A DNA stretch of 64,000 nucleotides. Origin: Callorhinus ursinus. Lineage: Eukaryota; Chordata; Mammalia; Carnivora; Otariidae. Position 1 is the stretch's first letter, and each line of letters starts with the position of its first letter. Position numbers and translations under genes: made by a program. Shown piece after piece: positions 45,796-58,655 of the stretch. The DNA is taken from contig NW_020312966.1 in the NCBI RefSeq assembly GCF_003265705.1, forward strand, positions 24,746,896-24,810,895, in the 5' to 3' direction. The notes under the pieces were generated by a model that did not search any database, was not told the DNA's origin, and saw nothing but the letters and a program-made list of their open reading frames with translations.

Positions 45796-46033
45796 GATTT
45801 GGTGTCTGGTCCACTTCCTGGTCCAAAGATGGCTGTTTTTCACTGTGTCTTCACATGTTGGAAAGGGTGAAGGAGTTCTCTGGGCTCTCTTTCATAAGGG
45901 CACTAATCCCATTCATGAGGGCTCTACCCTATGTTTATCTTTTCCCAAAGGCCCTACTTCCAAATACCAACACACTGGGGATTAAGTTTAAACATAGGAA
46001 TTTTGGAGGAACACAAACATTCAGTCTATAGCA
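45796..46033 (-). mobile_element. MaLR LTR fragment (MLT1/MST-like), antisense
   Basis: It reads as the reverse complement of an MLT1A-like 5' half: gggcactaatcccattcatg, ccaaaggccctacttccaaa, acacaaacattcagtctata ending in gca. Its 3' half is cut off by the SINE to the left. Confidence 0.8.
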
Positions 46034-46227
46034 ATGGCCAAGAAAGATAAATGGCCTTAGGCCTCTGTTGCAAAACCAAAGAGGAACAGGATGCTGAAGA
46101 AGGGACTGCCAAAGGGCAGAAGTCTCTTATCAGAGCCCGTGTTGTATAAGTTTGATGGGTGGGGGAAAGGTATGGGGGGTGGCACCCCTGAGAGTTGTCT
46201 CCTTGCCAAAGATGCTTGCTCATTCAT

Positions 46228-48362
46228 TCCAAATTAAAAAGGAAGAAGTAAAATTGTTTCTGCAGATGACCTGCTCTTACAGATAGAAAATCCTAAAGAC
46301 CCCACTAAAAAACTGTTAGAACTAATAAACAAATTCAGTAAAGTTGCAGGACACAAAATCAATATACAAAAATCAGTTGCATTTTTATACATTAACAATG
46401 AAATACCTGAAAAAGAAATAAATAAAACAATCTCATTTACCATAGCATCAAAAACGATTAAATACTTAGGAATAAATTCAACAAGAGGTGAATGATCTAT
46501 ACACTGAAAACCGTAAGTCTGGTAAAAGAAATTGAAAAAGACACAAAGAAATGGAAAAACATCCAGTGTTCATGGATTGGAAGAATTAATATTGTTAAAC
46601 TGTCTGTACGACCCAAGGTAATGTATAGACTCACTATAGTCCTTGTCAAAATTCCAATGGCATTTTTCAGAGAAATAGCAAAAACAATACTAAAAATCAT
46701 ATGGAACCACAAAAGACCCTGAGTAGCTAAAGCAATTAGTTGAGAAAAAATAAAGCTGGGAGCATCAAACTTTCTGATTTCAGGCTATCTTACAAAGCTA
46801 TCGTAATCAAAACAGTATGGGTACTGGCATAAAAACAGACACTAAGATCAATGGAACAGAATAGAGAGCCCAGCAATAAACCCTTATAAATACATTCAGC
46901 TAATATTTGACAAGGGAACCAAAAATACTCAATGAAGATAAGATAGTCTCTTCAATAATGGTGCTGGGGAAACTGGATAGTGACATGCACCAGAACAAAA
47001 TAGGATCCTTATCTTACAAACTCACAAAAATTAATTTGAAATGAATTATAGACTTAAACATAAGCCTGAAACCACAAAACTAGGGAGGAAAAATGGAAAA
47101 AGCTCCTTGCCATTGCTCTTGGCAACTTTTTTTTTTTTTGGATATTACATCAAAAGCCAAGCAATAAAAGAAAACTCAGTAAGCAGGACTACATCAAAGC
47201 AAAGGCTTCTGCATAGCAGAAGAAACAATTAGCAAAATGAACAGCAACATATGGAATGAGAGAAAACATTTGCAGACCGTCTATCTGATAAAGGGTTAAT
47301 ATCCAGAATATATAAGGAACTCATACAACTAACTCAATATCAAAAAACAAACAGTCTTATTAAAAAATGGACAGAAGACTTGAATAGAGATTTTTTTTCT
47401 AAAGAAGACACACAAATGGCCAACAGGTACATGAAAAGATGTTTAACATCACTAATCATCAGGGAAATGCAAATCAAAACGACAATCAGGTATCTCCTCA
47501 CACCTGTTAGACTGGTCATTACCCAAAAGGCAAGAGGTAGTGAGTGTGGGTGACGATGTGGAAGAAAGGAAGCCCCCGTGCACTGCGGGGAATGTGAGTA
47601 GGGACAGCTAGTATGGAAGCCAGTATGGAGGTTCCTCAAGGAAGTAAAGATAGAACTACCATCTGATCCAGCAATCCCACTTCTGGGCATATATGAAGAG
47701 GAAATGAAATCAGGGAATCAGAGAGATATATATACTTCCACGTTCAGTACGGCATTATTCACATTAGCCACGATACAGAAACAACCTGAGTGCCCATCAA
47801 TGGATGAATGGCTGAAGAAGATGTGTACACACACACACACATTTACGTGTGTATATATATGATGGAAAATTATTCAGCCATGAGAAAGAGGTAAATCTTG
47901 CCAATTGAGACGACATGGACGGAACTTGAGTGCATTACTCTAAGTGAAATAAGTCAGAAATACAAATATTGTATGATCTCACTCATACATAGAATCTAAG
48001 AAAGCTGAAGTCAGAGCACCAGAGAGCAGAATGGTGGTTGACAGGGTTGGCAGGGAGGGAAATGGGAGATGTCAGTCGAAGACCACAAACTTCCAGTTAG
48101 AAGATGACTAAAGCTCCGGGGGTCTCACGTACAGCAAGGTGACAGATGGTTAGCAATATCGTGTTATATACTTGAAAGCTGGCCGAGAGCCGACCTTAAA
48201 TGTTCTCCCCGCAAGAATGCAATGGTAATTGTGTCCTATTGTGGAGGTGTTAGCCGACACTATGGTGTGATCATTTGACAATATACACGTTCATCAAATC
48301 AACAGGTTATACACCTTAAACTTACAGAATGTTATAGCTCAATTCTTTCCTAAGAAACCTAG
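46228..48362 (+). mobile_element. L1 fragment: ORF2 3' part plus 3' UTR, decayed
   Basis: The fragment starts in the reverse-transcriptase part of ORF2 (sequence around the A-D-D active-site motif near 46262) and continues through the ORF2 end to a 3' UTR that closes with ttaaacttacagaatgttat. Stops and frameshifts break the frame into short pieces, the longest being 46492-46722. An (AC)n tract lies at about 47827-47841. It is 5'-truncated and cannot be active. Confidence 0.9.
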
Positions 48363-50261
48363 GAAAAAAATAATCATCAAGAGTGAATAAAACCTCTTCA
48401 GTTGGTCAGGCCCTCAGACCCCACTCCCACCCCTGAATTATGATCCCAGTTATTCACTATGCCCCTCCCTTGGCACCTCTGCCTCCGTGCAGTGTTTTAT
48501 TTACGGTGACTTTTTTTTTTTTTCCAAATGGATTATAAGACGATATCAAGGGCTTGTCCTATAGTCCTCTGTATATCGAGCATCGTAGCGTGGTCCAGAA
48601 TGTTTGTTGCTGTTGCCAGCGGTTTGTGGTATTGGTCTGGGAAACCTCGGCACATTTCCTCATCTGACCTTCCCCACGCCTCTGCCCAGTTTCCTAAAGG
48701 CATAGTTGGGGGTGAGGCAGTGCCTGATATACTCTTCTACTGTGTCTATATGATTCTAAAGAAAAGAAAGGAATCACATTTTGCTGCCTAATATTGATTA
48801 AAATAAATAGTTGAGCGATAGAGTTCAATCATTCATTTTTGTGAAATTTCAGTACAACAGGTTTACTTATCTGCTGATATTGCACTATCTGATCAATGCA
48901 GCCCCAAATCCTGCAAAGCCCAGCAGTTTGAATGGAATAAACAGTCACACAGGTAACAATCAAGGCTTGGCTTCTGAGGCCCTCCTAACCAGAGCGGTCA
49001 TCTTTACTTCTGCTTCTTGATTGCTTAATTGTCTCCAAGTTCTGAAAGGGTATACGTTTTCCAAAAAGCAATAGTCAGCATATGTTTGCTTTCTTTGGGT
49101 GAGGATACTTAGGGCCACGGCTAAGGATTTTAGGATAATATGAGTTTCCGACTATCAAACAAGCAATTGCAACCTGGCAGATACAAACCCGTTTCTGTTC
49201 CTAGTGGATCTTCTCTCTTCCTTCCCTCCAGGGTTCGAGGAACTAATTATAGCGGCTGTGAACCTTCCCTCTTCTCTGGTTCTCTGACTCTCCCTTCTTT
49301 CCGAGGCCCCAGGGCATCCCAGTGCTTCTGGGGGTGGGGGTCCCTGAGGATGGCTCTCCGCTGCTGCCGCCCCCCTCCTGTCCCTGCAATGCGGTCCCAT
49401 GGTCAGGCTGCCTGATCCCCCCTCCCTTACCTCTGTCTAGGCCTGAGTCCCTTCCTCCCACCTCCCTCTTCCCCCTGACCGATTACAATCTACTCTTTCT
49501 TCGGGGGTCTGCTTAAGCTCCAACTTTTCCATCAAGCCTCACACCCTCTACGCATGTGCCTTCCCCCAGGCTCTGTCATTATTGAATTAATTACTCTGTC
49601 ATTAGATTCTAATTCTTCTGTTGCTGTTGCATACATCTGGTTTTGTCACCTCCAACTAGGAGGCAAGCTTCTGGAAGCCTGGGAGACCCTGTTGTAGGCT
49701 TGGTCCAGCAGCTGGTCCTGCCCTGACACCCCACACTCTCGGCCACCCGGCTCGGGGCCTGCAGCCTTCTCTCCGGAGGCCTGGCCAGGCTCCCAATCGT
49801 GAGGCAAGGGTTGGCAGCAGGGTTGGGGGGCCGGAGGGGGTCTCCCTGCTCTTGCTGGGGGTGGGGGGCTGGACTTCGCGGCCCATGGAAAGAGGCCAAA
49901 AGGCTGCAAGGTGCTTCAGGGCCCGGGGCTTATGAGTGGCTCCTATCTAGGGAGCTGGAGGACGGAGACCCAACTTTATAGCCTGGACCTGTGCCGGGTC
50001 ACCCACCGCCCCATCCTACAGCTTCTAATCCCACAGTTCCGGAGGTCAGGAGTCACAGGCCACCCATGTAAGGAAGGTGCCGGTTCTGAGACACAGCCGC
50101 TCCGAGGTGAACACAAAGCCAATGGAGAAGGGGGAAGTCTGAACTGAAACAGACAGAGACAGACGTGGGGGTGGGATGGGCGGTGGTCTTATTCGCAGAA
50201 GCCCGCAAGCTCTAATTCCAAAAATCACGAGGAAAAGGCATGCTGGAAGGTTTGCTACAAG
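48363..50261. other. Intergenic DNA, no gene or clear repeat seen
   Basis: It is unique-looking sequence, GC-rich from about 49200 to 50100, where several overlapping short frames appear because of composition. There is no domain, promoter or repeat that I can defend. Confidence 0.5.
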
Positions 50262-50653
50262 ATTATTATGGACTGAATGTTTGTGGCCCCCATAAATTCA
50301 TATATGAAAATGCTGCTTCCCCCAGTGTGACCTTTGGGAGGTCATTAGGATCAAATGAGGTATTTAGGATTAAAATAGGATTAGTCCCCTAATAAAAGTC
50401 TTGAGAGAATTTGCCGCTCCTCGCTTTTTTCTTCCTGTCTCTCTCTCTCTCCCCCTCCATCCCTTGCTCTCACTCCACCACACAGACAAGCTGGCAGACT
50501 GCAACCTGGAAGAGGGCCTTCACCAGAATGTGATCATTCTGGAACCCTGACCTTGGACTTCCAATCTCCAGAACTGTGAGAAATAAATTTCTGTTGTTTA
50601 TAAGCCACCCAGTCTACAGTATTTTTGTTACAGCAGCCCAAATGGACTAAGAC
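50262..50653 (+). mobile_element. MLT1A-like solo LTR (ERVL-MaLR)
   Basis: It starts ttatggactgaatgtttgtg and ends with agcagcccaaatggactaag-aca. The internal phrase actgtgagaaataaatttct carries the polyadenylation signal. It is essentially a full LTR with an inserted CT-rich stretch near 50435. Confidence 0.88.
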
Positions 50654-51137
50654 ATAAAAATAAAAATAATAGGGCCATCTGAAAATAGCTCTAAAATAAG
50701 TATGTTTGTTTTTGCTTAAAGATGTGTCGCTTATTTCTGGAAGGAAATTTGTAATTCATTTGCCTCCAGGAAAAGAAACTAGGTGACTATGTAAGGGGTG
50801 GGAAGGAGACTTTACTGAATATACTTTGTATCTTTTGAATGTTGAACCATATAAATGTATTATCTATTCAAACAAATTTATATGGTAAAGAAATAAGAAC
50901 ATCCCTTTAAAATGAACTATCAATTATTAAAAAAAGAGAAACAAAAGAGAAACTGGTGGATGTAAATAACCCGTTAGCAACCTGAAAATAAAATGTGTCA
51001 TCATTGGAACAAAGTGTAAGAAATAACTTTTGTCTGGTCACAGTTGGAAGTAATTAGTGAATAGAAATAAGGCGGATAACTCACACAGCCGCATGGAGAC
51101 CTACTGAGATATAACAAATGTGAAAAAGGAGTTCAGA

Positions 51138-51335
51138 GGGGCGCCTGGGTGACTCAGTCGGTTAAGGTTAAGCGTCTGCCTTCGGCTCAGGTCATGATCC
51201 CAGGTCCTGGGATGGAGCCCTGCATCCGCATCGGGCTCCCTGCTCAGCGGGGAGTCTGCTTCTCCCTCTCCTCCTCCCCCTGCTTGTGCTCTCTCTCTCT
51301 CTGTCATATAAACAAATAAAATCTTTAAAAAAAAA
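51138..51335 (+). mobile_element. CAN-SINE with small internal duplications
   Basis: The duplication aaaaaggagttcaga (51123) / aaaaagaagttcaga (51336) frames it. Inside, ggttaaggttaagcg and gcatccgcatcgggc each show a short tandem gain. Confidence 0.95.
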
Positions 51336-51489
51336 AAAAAGAAGTTCAGAAAGGTGGTGCTGTAATAAAAGTCCATAGCATCCCCCCCAAAAAAAAGGAA
51401 TAGAAGGAATACTGAATAAGCAAAACTTGGAAGAGATAATGGTTGATAGCTCCCAGAAATAAAGATGTGAGTCCTCAGAATGTGAACAC

Positions 51490-52080
51490 ACACTAAATGC
51501 TAAACATAATAAAAATAACCTCATACCAGACAACTTACATTGAAACTGTCAAAAATAAAGGTTAAAAGGAAAAATCTCAAAAGCCATCCAAGAAAAATGA
51601 GAGAAATACCTACTAAATGATGATAATTAGATTGTCAGTGGATTCTTATCAGCAATGCTATATGCCAAAAGACAACAGAGCATTTCCAAGGAATGGACTA
51701 TAACTAAAATACATTAAAATACATTACCTAGCTAAGCTATCATTCCAAATTGGGATGGAATAACATTTCCAATATGCATATATTAAGAGGGCTTTACCAC
51801 TGTCCCCCATAGGTTCTTATTGAAGGAATCAATAAAGGATGTATTTGAGCCAAAGAAAAGTAAATCCAAAAGAAAACTGTGGAATGCACAAATAATACAG
51901 AAACTGATTTTTAAAAATCTAAACCTTAGAAATGGTGAGAGATTTGGTCAAAAATTAATATTAAGGGATATTCACTGTAGTATTAATTATAATAGATAAC
52001 ATGTAGACATGCCATCGATAAGGATGTGATTAAGTTAATGTTGTGTCTGTAACGTGGCCTATTTTCCTATTACACAGTGA
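51490..52080 (+). repeat. L1/HAL1-like old fragment
   Basis: The stretch resembles L1M/HAL1 sequence: aatctcaaaagccatccaag, gattgtcagtggattcttat, and then a 3'-like part tattcactgtagtattaatt. The family is uncertain. Confidence 0.55.
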
Positions 52081-52730
52081 TGAAAATGTTCTAAGAAAAA
52101 ATGAGATGCTTTATTTGATGATCTCTAAGTCCATTCTAGTCCTAACGCTACTACGTTAATTGATTGATTGGAACCATAAGATCTGATCATTAATAATTTT
52201 GTGTTTTCTAAACCTCTGACATCTGTTCCAAGCTTTGTAGCACTTCATTTTTATTAAAAACCTGGACGCTTCAAAGACATGGCTCAGTCTTTCATGTGTT
52301 ACATGATCATCTCGGAAAATGCCTTTATGGTGAAGCTTTTGTTCAATGTTTATTCTCTATATTTTCCTGTCAGTAGAAGAAAGAAGAAAGATAATGATCT
52401 TTTTCTCCAGAAAACGATGGAACAATTAGTATTATGCAACTTTAAAAAACGTGCAAAGACACTTGAAGATCCGTGAGAGCATAAACAGGGAATTGCCGGA
52501 AGAAGATTGGACTAAATCAGGAAAAGTACCCAAAGCAGAGATCAGATTACTCAACCTCTTAGAGACAGCATTTCAGGAATCTAGAGACATTTTTAGACAA
52601 AGGAGATGAATCTGTCGTGACTCTATTCCATTATGTCAACTTTACAAGGAAAACTCCCACCTCTCCGTGGAGATGAGAGAGTCGGGGGCAGCATGGCTTG
52701 GGGGGCTGGCCTTCAAGAAAGCTAATGCAT

Positions 52731-52948
52731 TGGGTGGGGTATGTGGGGGGCTCTGTTGGTTAAGCATCCGACTCTTGATTTTGGCTTAGGTCATGACCTC
52801 AGGGTCCTGAGATGTAGCCCTGTGGCAGGCTCTACGCTCAGTGGGGGAGTCTGCTCAAGATTCTTCTCTTCCTCTCCCTCTGCCCCTCCCCACCTGCTAC
52901 CCTGTGCATAGTCTATTTCAAATAAATAAATAAATCTTAAAAAAAAAA
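52731..52948 (+). mobile_element. Diverged CAN-SINE
   Basis: The head is altered (ggggggctctgttggttaag) but the ggtcatgacctcagggtcc block and the aataaataaataaat tail are clear. The flanks gctaatgcat and gctaatacat form the duplication. Confidence 0.92.
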
Positions 52949-52959
52949 GAGCTAATACA

Positions 52960-54889
52960 TTTATGGCATTTCCTCTGATGTGATTTTCCCCATCCTCCAC
53001 TTTGTCTTGTCATAAAAATCTGTCCATTTTCTTCCTCTTACAATAGAATTAGTGCTTGCCTAACTGGCTTTCCTGGAATCTAATTATTTTTAAACCCTTT
53101 CTCAACTTTTTTCTGGTACTTGACAATGAAGACGATATTGCCAACAGAACTGAGGTAATCATTTTCACAGGGAAGTCATTTCCAGAAATCTCTAGCCTAT
53201 ACCTGGCACGCTTCCTTTAATAACTGTGCTCATTAATTTGTTAGAGCATGAAATACCCAACTCCGTTTGTCACACCCTAGATTACAGTCAGGGGAACATC
53301 TGGTTCTTCTCACATCCGCCATAAAAAGAGGAACAATAACCAACGGCTCACCTGCCATCTTGTGCTCATCTGTGAAAAAGGGGAACAATAACCAACAGCT
53401 CACCTGCCATCTTGTGCTCATCTGTGTCTAGGAAACCTCATGGTGGTGAAAATACGCTCCTTCACTCCTAATGTTACCTCATTACTCGGAATCAACAGGA
53501 TTGATGTCTGCTCTTTGACATGACGTATTTTGCTAGATGATGAGGTTCTCTCCTTGATGTGAGCCTCTTTGCTAGTGAGGAACAACAAGATGGTGTCCAT
53601 GTGACTGGAAGTACAAACTGACAGCCTTGGTTCTTTTGTACCTCCTGGAGGCTTCATTACACGTGTGATACTTCTTTATTTGGCAATTACCACATGCCAG
53701 CCCTCTCTGGGTGACTAGAAGTTTAGCAGCGTCAAAGACAAAGTCCTGCCCACCTCTACAGCTCCTCTCTCCCCCGACCCACCTACTTCTCACACTAGAG
53801 TCCCGAGACTCTGTCATGCACAATAAGGGTATTAGGTAGAGACAGAACTGCAGAAGCCACCAATATCCTTTGGTTTACCTTGGGAAGGACTGGTGTCCTT
53901 GGGAGAGAAACATACCCAGAGGAGGAAGAAGGGAGAAGGAATGAAGCAAGGGCATGGACAGGGAGGAGGGGAGAGTCTGACGAGAGAGGAGAGAATGGGG
54001 CAGCCATATGTGAGAGTCGTAAAGGAGGAAAGACGGGGAAATGGGATGTTGAGCATGTTCACTGGGTTTTATTAATGGAATCCTCCTTTGCTCTTATTGA
54101 AATAGTTCAATGATGATTTAAGTTTTCAAGTTTTGTGGGGTTTTTTTGTTTTGTTTTGTTTTTGTCAGATGAGGGTTTCCTTGATTAGATATCTGAGCGT
54201 GAGTGGGCTGCACGGCTGCTCCATGTTATGTGGCAGAACTGAATGAGGCTGTCTGGAGGTTAGGGGTTCTTTTCTGAGGGGCTGGAAGTTGCCGCCTGAA
54301 TGGCAATCGTGGAAGTTGCCTTCCACCACCAGCGGGATGGTGGAAGAGGCGTCGAGCCTGGGTGGGAAATCCTGAACATGCATTCCCATTTAGGCTATTT
54401 TCCAGTAGACAAAGTCACCTGCCTTCCCCAGGGTTACGTTCCTAACCACAGACTTGACGACGATCTGGTGAGCATGCTAACTCTGTCGCCCTTTTCTTTC
54501 TTTTCTTTTTTGAGAACAGCGTTTTCCCTTAAAGGAGGTGACAGGCTTTGTGAAACAGAAGCTGGTGGAAAAGATTTGGGGGACACAGGTGCATCTTGTT
54601 GTTCCTCATAGCCAGCCAGCAACATAAATGCCGGTCTCCGGCCTCCTTGGTACTCTGGATAAGCTCCAAACTAGTTGCCTCAACCACCAGGGCCACTAAA
54701 TTTGGGAACCAGGAAGAAAAATGGGGGGGGGCTTGTGTCCATGAGCATTTCCTGTGTAACAAACAACCCCAAAATCATAACAGTAAGTGCATGTTAGCGG
54801 TGGGAGAGTCTGTGTTGTGTGGAAGGAGGTCTCGGTCCTTGGACTACCCCCAGAAGACTTATGTGAGGATCCACACTCAAATAAAGCCA
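52960..54889. other. Intergenic DNA, no gene seen
   Basis: Apart from the 52-bp tandem duplication and a short (TTTTG)n at about 54145, nothing recognisable is seen. Confidence 0.5.
53328..53430. repeat. Tandem duplication, 52-bp unit, two copies
   Basis: The string gaacaataaccaac starts at 53331 and again at 53383, followed in both by ctcacctgccatcttgtgct. The copies differ at very few bases. Confidence 0.92.
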
Positions 54890-55320
54890 GCCAGAAGGAA
54901 GGTAGCAAGCACAAAGCAGTTTATTAAGGACAGGACACTCTTAAGGTGGGAGAGCGGGCAGGCCCGGGGGTGGCAACTGGGGGTCAGGGGTGTTTGCAGA
55001 GGTTATGGGTCAGAGCTAGGGCAGTTTTCAATCATCTAAGGGACTCTTCCCACCAGTTGAGAGGAGTTTTGGGCCCCCGGAGGTTCTTGCCGGAACTGTC
55101 ATGGCCACCTCCCCCAGGGGCAGGGGTAGGTAGGCTGAAACCACAATGTAAGTATATTATAATGAAGCTATCAGTTACCCTGGGGCTGAGGTTGAAAAGA
55201 AGAGCATCTGATCTGCACCTGTGGCTTTTGGTGTGTCGCCCCCCCCCCCCCCCCCCCCCCCGGAGCTGGAAGCCCATAAGGCCAGGATGTTAAAAGCCAC
55301 AGAGTCAGGATGTTGTGCCC
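54890..55320 (-). mobile_element. Candidate antisense LTR or LTR-like repeat
   Basis: It starts with gcaagcacaaagcagtttat (minus-strand AATAAA) and runs to the poly(C) tract and the segment after it. The layout resembles the candidate at 28480. Family and edges are unknown. Confidence 0.35.
55239..55261. repeat. Poly(C) run of 23 bases
   Basis: This is an uninterrupted C run between gtgtgtcg and ggagctgg. Its length may be inexact because such runs are hard to sequence. Confidence 0.9.
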
Positions 55321-55957
55321 TCAAGCCTTCTAATATGTCACCTACTTATTACCACCTTTGCCTCCAGCTGACATCTAACTAACTGCCAACTCTATCATTT
55401 ATTTCTCCCAAGTCTGAGATCAGCCAGGGGTTCCCAGGACCCTGCTGACCTTGGCTACGCTAGCTCAGGTATCTGGAGTTCATGCGCAACAGGGACAACT
55501 CAACTCTGCTCTGGGACTCCTCCTCTAAGAGGCTAGTCTGGGCATGTTCTTGGCCTGGCATGTGCAGCTATCTGAGCGGGCAGGCCCTGTTCAGGCATCT
55601 TCATGAGCCCTACTTGCTAACATCCCATTGACCAAAGCAAATCTCAGAGTCCGAGAGAAGGATCAAGAGGAGGAAGCCACCACAAACTTAGACGGCAAGG
55701 GCACGGATAGATGGGGAGAACCGGGAGCTTTTTTGTGGTCTACCCCTCATAACCCTCAGGTAAGATCTGGCTCAAACTCTTTACCTGGGATTTGGCCCAG
55801 GGGCTCCCTTTTCACATGACCAGGCCCCATTAATCTGTGAGGGTGTTCCTGTCACTTCCCTGTGGTCTGGCCCACTGCCAACCATAGGGTTGTAGTAAGG
55901 GTTCTGATGAATTTTTACCATAGCTTGAGGGAAACAGAACTAGAAAATTTAATCTGT

Positions 55958-56236
55958 TTTCTGAAGGAGGGGAAATCGGAGGGGGAGACGAACCATGAGA
56001 GATGCTGGACTCTGAGAAACAAACTGAGGGTTCTAGAGGGGAGGGGGTGGGGGGATGGGTTAGCCTGGTGATGGGTATTAAGGAGGGCACGTTCTGCGTG
56101 GAGCACTGGGTGTTCTGCACAAACAATGAATCATGGAACACTGCATCAAAAACTAATGATGTAATAATGTATCATGACTAACATAACATGCTAAAATAAA
56201 TTTAAAAAATAAATAAATAAATTCACAGAAAAAAAA
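55958..56236 (+). mobile_element. Carnivore L1 3' end, 5'-truncated
   Basis: It starts near gaaggaggggaaatcggagg and shows the typical carnivore L1 3' UTR: gacgaaccatgagagatgct, tgagaaacaaactgagggtt, a G-run and gtgatgggtattaaggaggg, then an A-rich tail. The flanks share atttaatct at about 55948 and 56241. Confidence 0.88.
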
Positions 56237-56239
56237 GAA

Positions 56240-58459
56240 CATTTAATCTACGATTTTGAAAGGTAAAAAAAAAGGTCAAGTACATTGAAAAATCTAATAT
56301 AATTAACACTATTAATTCCCCCATTTGCCTTTATTAAGAACACGTATTAAGGTTTTCTATTTGTTATACTAATACAGTCCTGAAGTCAAGGGAGATGGTG
56401 TCTTGGTCAGGAGCCCAAAGAAAGTTATTGGTTAGGAAGAGGGCTGGTGGATATGTAGAGATTCTAGACCAGACCCCAGGACCCTGCTCTCTCCTCCTTC
56501 CCCACTCCCCTCTGGTCTAGCTTCCCTTTTAGACCCAGCTCACATCTGGGTAAGAGGATACATGAGAGGAACTATCACTCAAAACTAATCAGATGGGTAT
56601 ATTTTTTGGGGAGACAATTTTGTGACATGCTTCTAATGTTCCAGTATTCTAAAGAAAAAGAGCTTGGTAAATATTCTCATTTGATCTAGTCATTTAGTCC
56701 TAAAGAACACGGAGAAATTAGAGTATGTTTGGACAAATCCTTACCAGTTTTAACTCCTGCTAAGACAGAATTAGAAAACAATTTTCTAGTTTCCCTCACT
56801 TGCCAAAAAAAATTTTTTTAAGGGAGGAAAAAAAGTACTTGAGAATATGCAAACAGATTGTTTCCATCTCTCTCTCTCTCTCTGTTTGCTTGTAGAATGA
56901 TAAAATGTGATTAGTAATAAAAACAATAACTTGCAAGTTAGAAGAGCTGCCAGCATCAACATCGTAGAAATGTCTCTTGTAATGGAAGAATAAGCAAATA
57001 TTTCCATTTTGTACTTTAATTACAGATATTATTGTTCACGATGACTTGCTAGCAGCTATTGCTCCAAAGAAGATTCAAAGCTGAAAGCTGGTTTTATGAA
57101 CTAGAGTGCTTTGTGGGGCCTGTCATAGGTCATCTATGGTAAGAGGGCACGCGCGGGACCCCTGGACCAGACAAAGGCCTCCATTGTTTAAAATGTGCTG
57201 GCGCATTCCAGGTCAGAAAGAGCATGTAATGGGAAAAACAAACAAACAAATAAAAAACAAACAAAAACCCTATACAAATGAAAAGAAATGTGTCTGAACT
57301 TGGAATCAGGAATCGTGGTTAAACTCTTGAGCCCACCCCTCATGAGCGCTGTGTACTCGTGCACATCCTGTTTGAGCCCGTGTCCTCACTGACTGAATGG
57401 AAATTAAAACAGTAGCAATAATAATACTTCAGACTGGGTGATGGGCAGAGCGGATGCACCTGAAGACATGTTGGGAACCGTAGCGCTCGCAAAAAAGTCA
57501 GGTAGGCAAGACAGCTGTGTGGGCGGAGTACGGGGGTGGTGGTTCATCACCCTCTTAAGTAAAAAAGCTTAAAACAGTCTTCTGTTCCCTTGTCCCTTCC
57601 CTGCTCCTGAAACCCCTTGGATGTGCTCCCACACGGTTGTGCAGCAGCCCCTCTGGATCCGTGTGTCCCACATTCATGTTGACCATGAGTCTTGACTTTG
57701 TACCCTTGCAGGACCCTTAAGATTCACTCTGCCTGCATTTAATTCACTTCTCTTTCAAGCCCTAGTCCTATTTCTAAACTTGAAAGAGTAGTACATCTTT
57801 CCAGCTTCCCCACGAGGCATGCATTTAGTCCAAGGAGTCTAGGGGTGGCTTGGCCTTACCCTTGGCTGGAAGTGGCAGAAAACAGCTAACTACGGTGCCA
57901 AAGTAGAAACTGATTTCCAAACAATGGAGGTGGCTGTGATGAGGGTACAGTTATTATTTCTATTTTGCAAATTCGAAAATTGGGGCTCGGAGAAGTAATT
58001 AAATTGTTCGAGGTCTCCCAGCTGGTAGGTGACAGAGCAGAAGACAAATTCATTTGTGAAACAGGGATAACCTTGACCTCTTAAAGTGTACTAGCCAGAA
58101 TATTTTGGTTGTAAGACCAAAACCAGACTCAAACTAGCTTCCACAAAACCTATCTTGCACTAATAGAACTGTAAGTCATCAAGGTCGATGTGGATCCTGG
58201 GCTGGGGGTATTGGCTCAAGAAATACCAGCATCTCTCTCTCTCTCTCTCTTCCATTTCTCCATCAGAAACTTTCTACCATGCAAAGAAGATGGCTCTTGG
58301 CAGTCCCGGATTCATATCCTCACAACTAATTAACTACAGGGCCAACTTTTCCTGGAGTTCCAATGGAAAATTTCCCGGGAATATTCTGATTGGCCCACCT
58401 TGGGTTCCATACCTCTCTCTGAACAAAGTACAGGGCATTTCAACTGGCAAGGTCCAGGT
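56240..58459. other. Intergenic DNA, no gene seen
   Basis: It is mostly AT-rich and unique-looking, with a MIR core at 57925. Nothing else is supported. Confidence 0.5.
57925..58045 (+). repeat. MIR core fragment
   Basis: It has ctattttgcaaattcgaaaa, ggggctcggagaagtaatta and cagctggtaggtgacagagc. Confidence 0.75.
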
Positions 58460-58655
58460 CAGGGGTGGACAAACTACCACCCTAGGCCCAATCCAGCCCA
58501 ATGTGGGTCATTTCTGGTCACATTCATTTATTTATATTAACTGTGGCTGTTTCCATGCTACCACAGTAGTGTTGAGTAGGCATGACAGAGTTGGTATGTC
58601 TTACAAAGCCAAGAATATGTTCTGTTTCTTTACAGAAGAAGTTTATCAAGCCCTG
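58460..58655 (+). mobile_element. hAT-Charlie-like non-autonomous DNA transposon, internally deleted
   Basis: The ends caggggtggacaaac and the right end ...aagccctg are the imperfect terminal inverted repeats of the known caggggtcggcaaac family. The inside has gtggctgtttccatgctacc and gaagaagtttatcaagccct. The flanking octamers gtccaggt and gtctagag match at 5 of 8 positions. Confidence 0.7.

Noticed and set aside
46492..46722. Possible small protein gene
   Set aside because: It is a remnant of L1 ORF2 inside a decayed 5'-truncated L1 copy.
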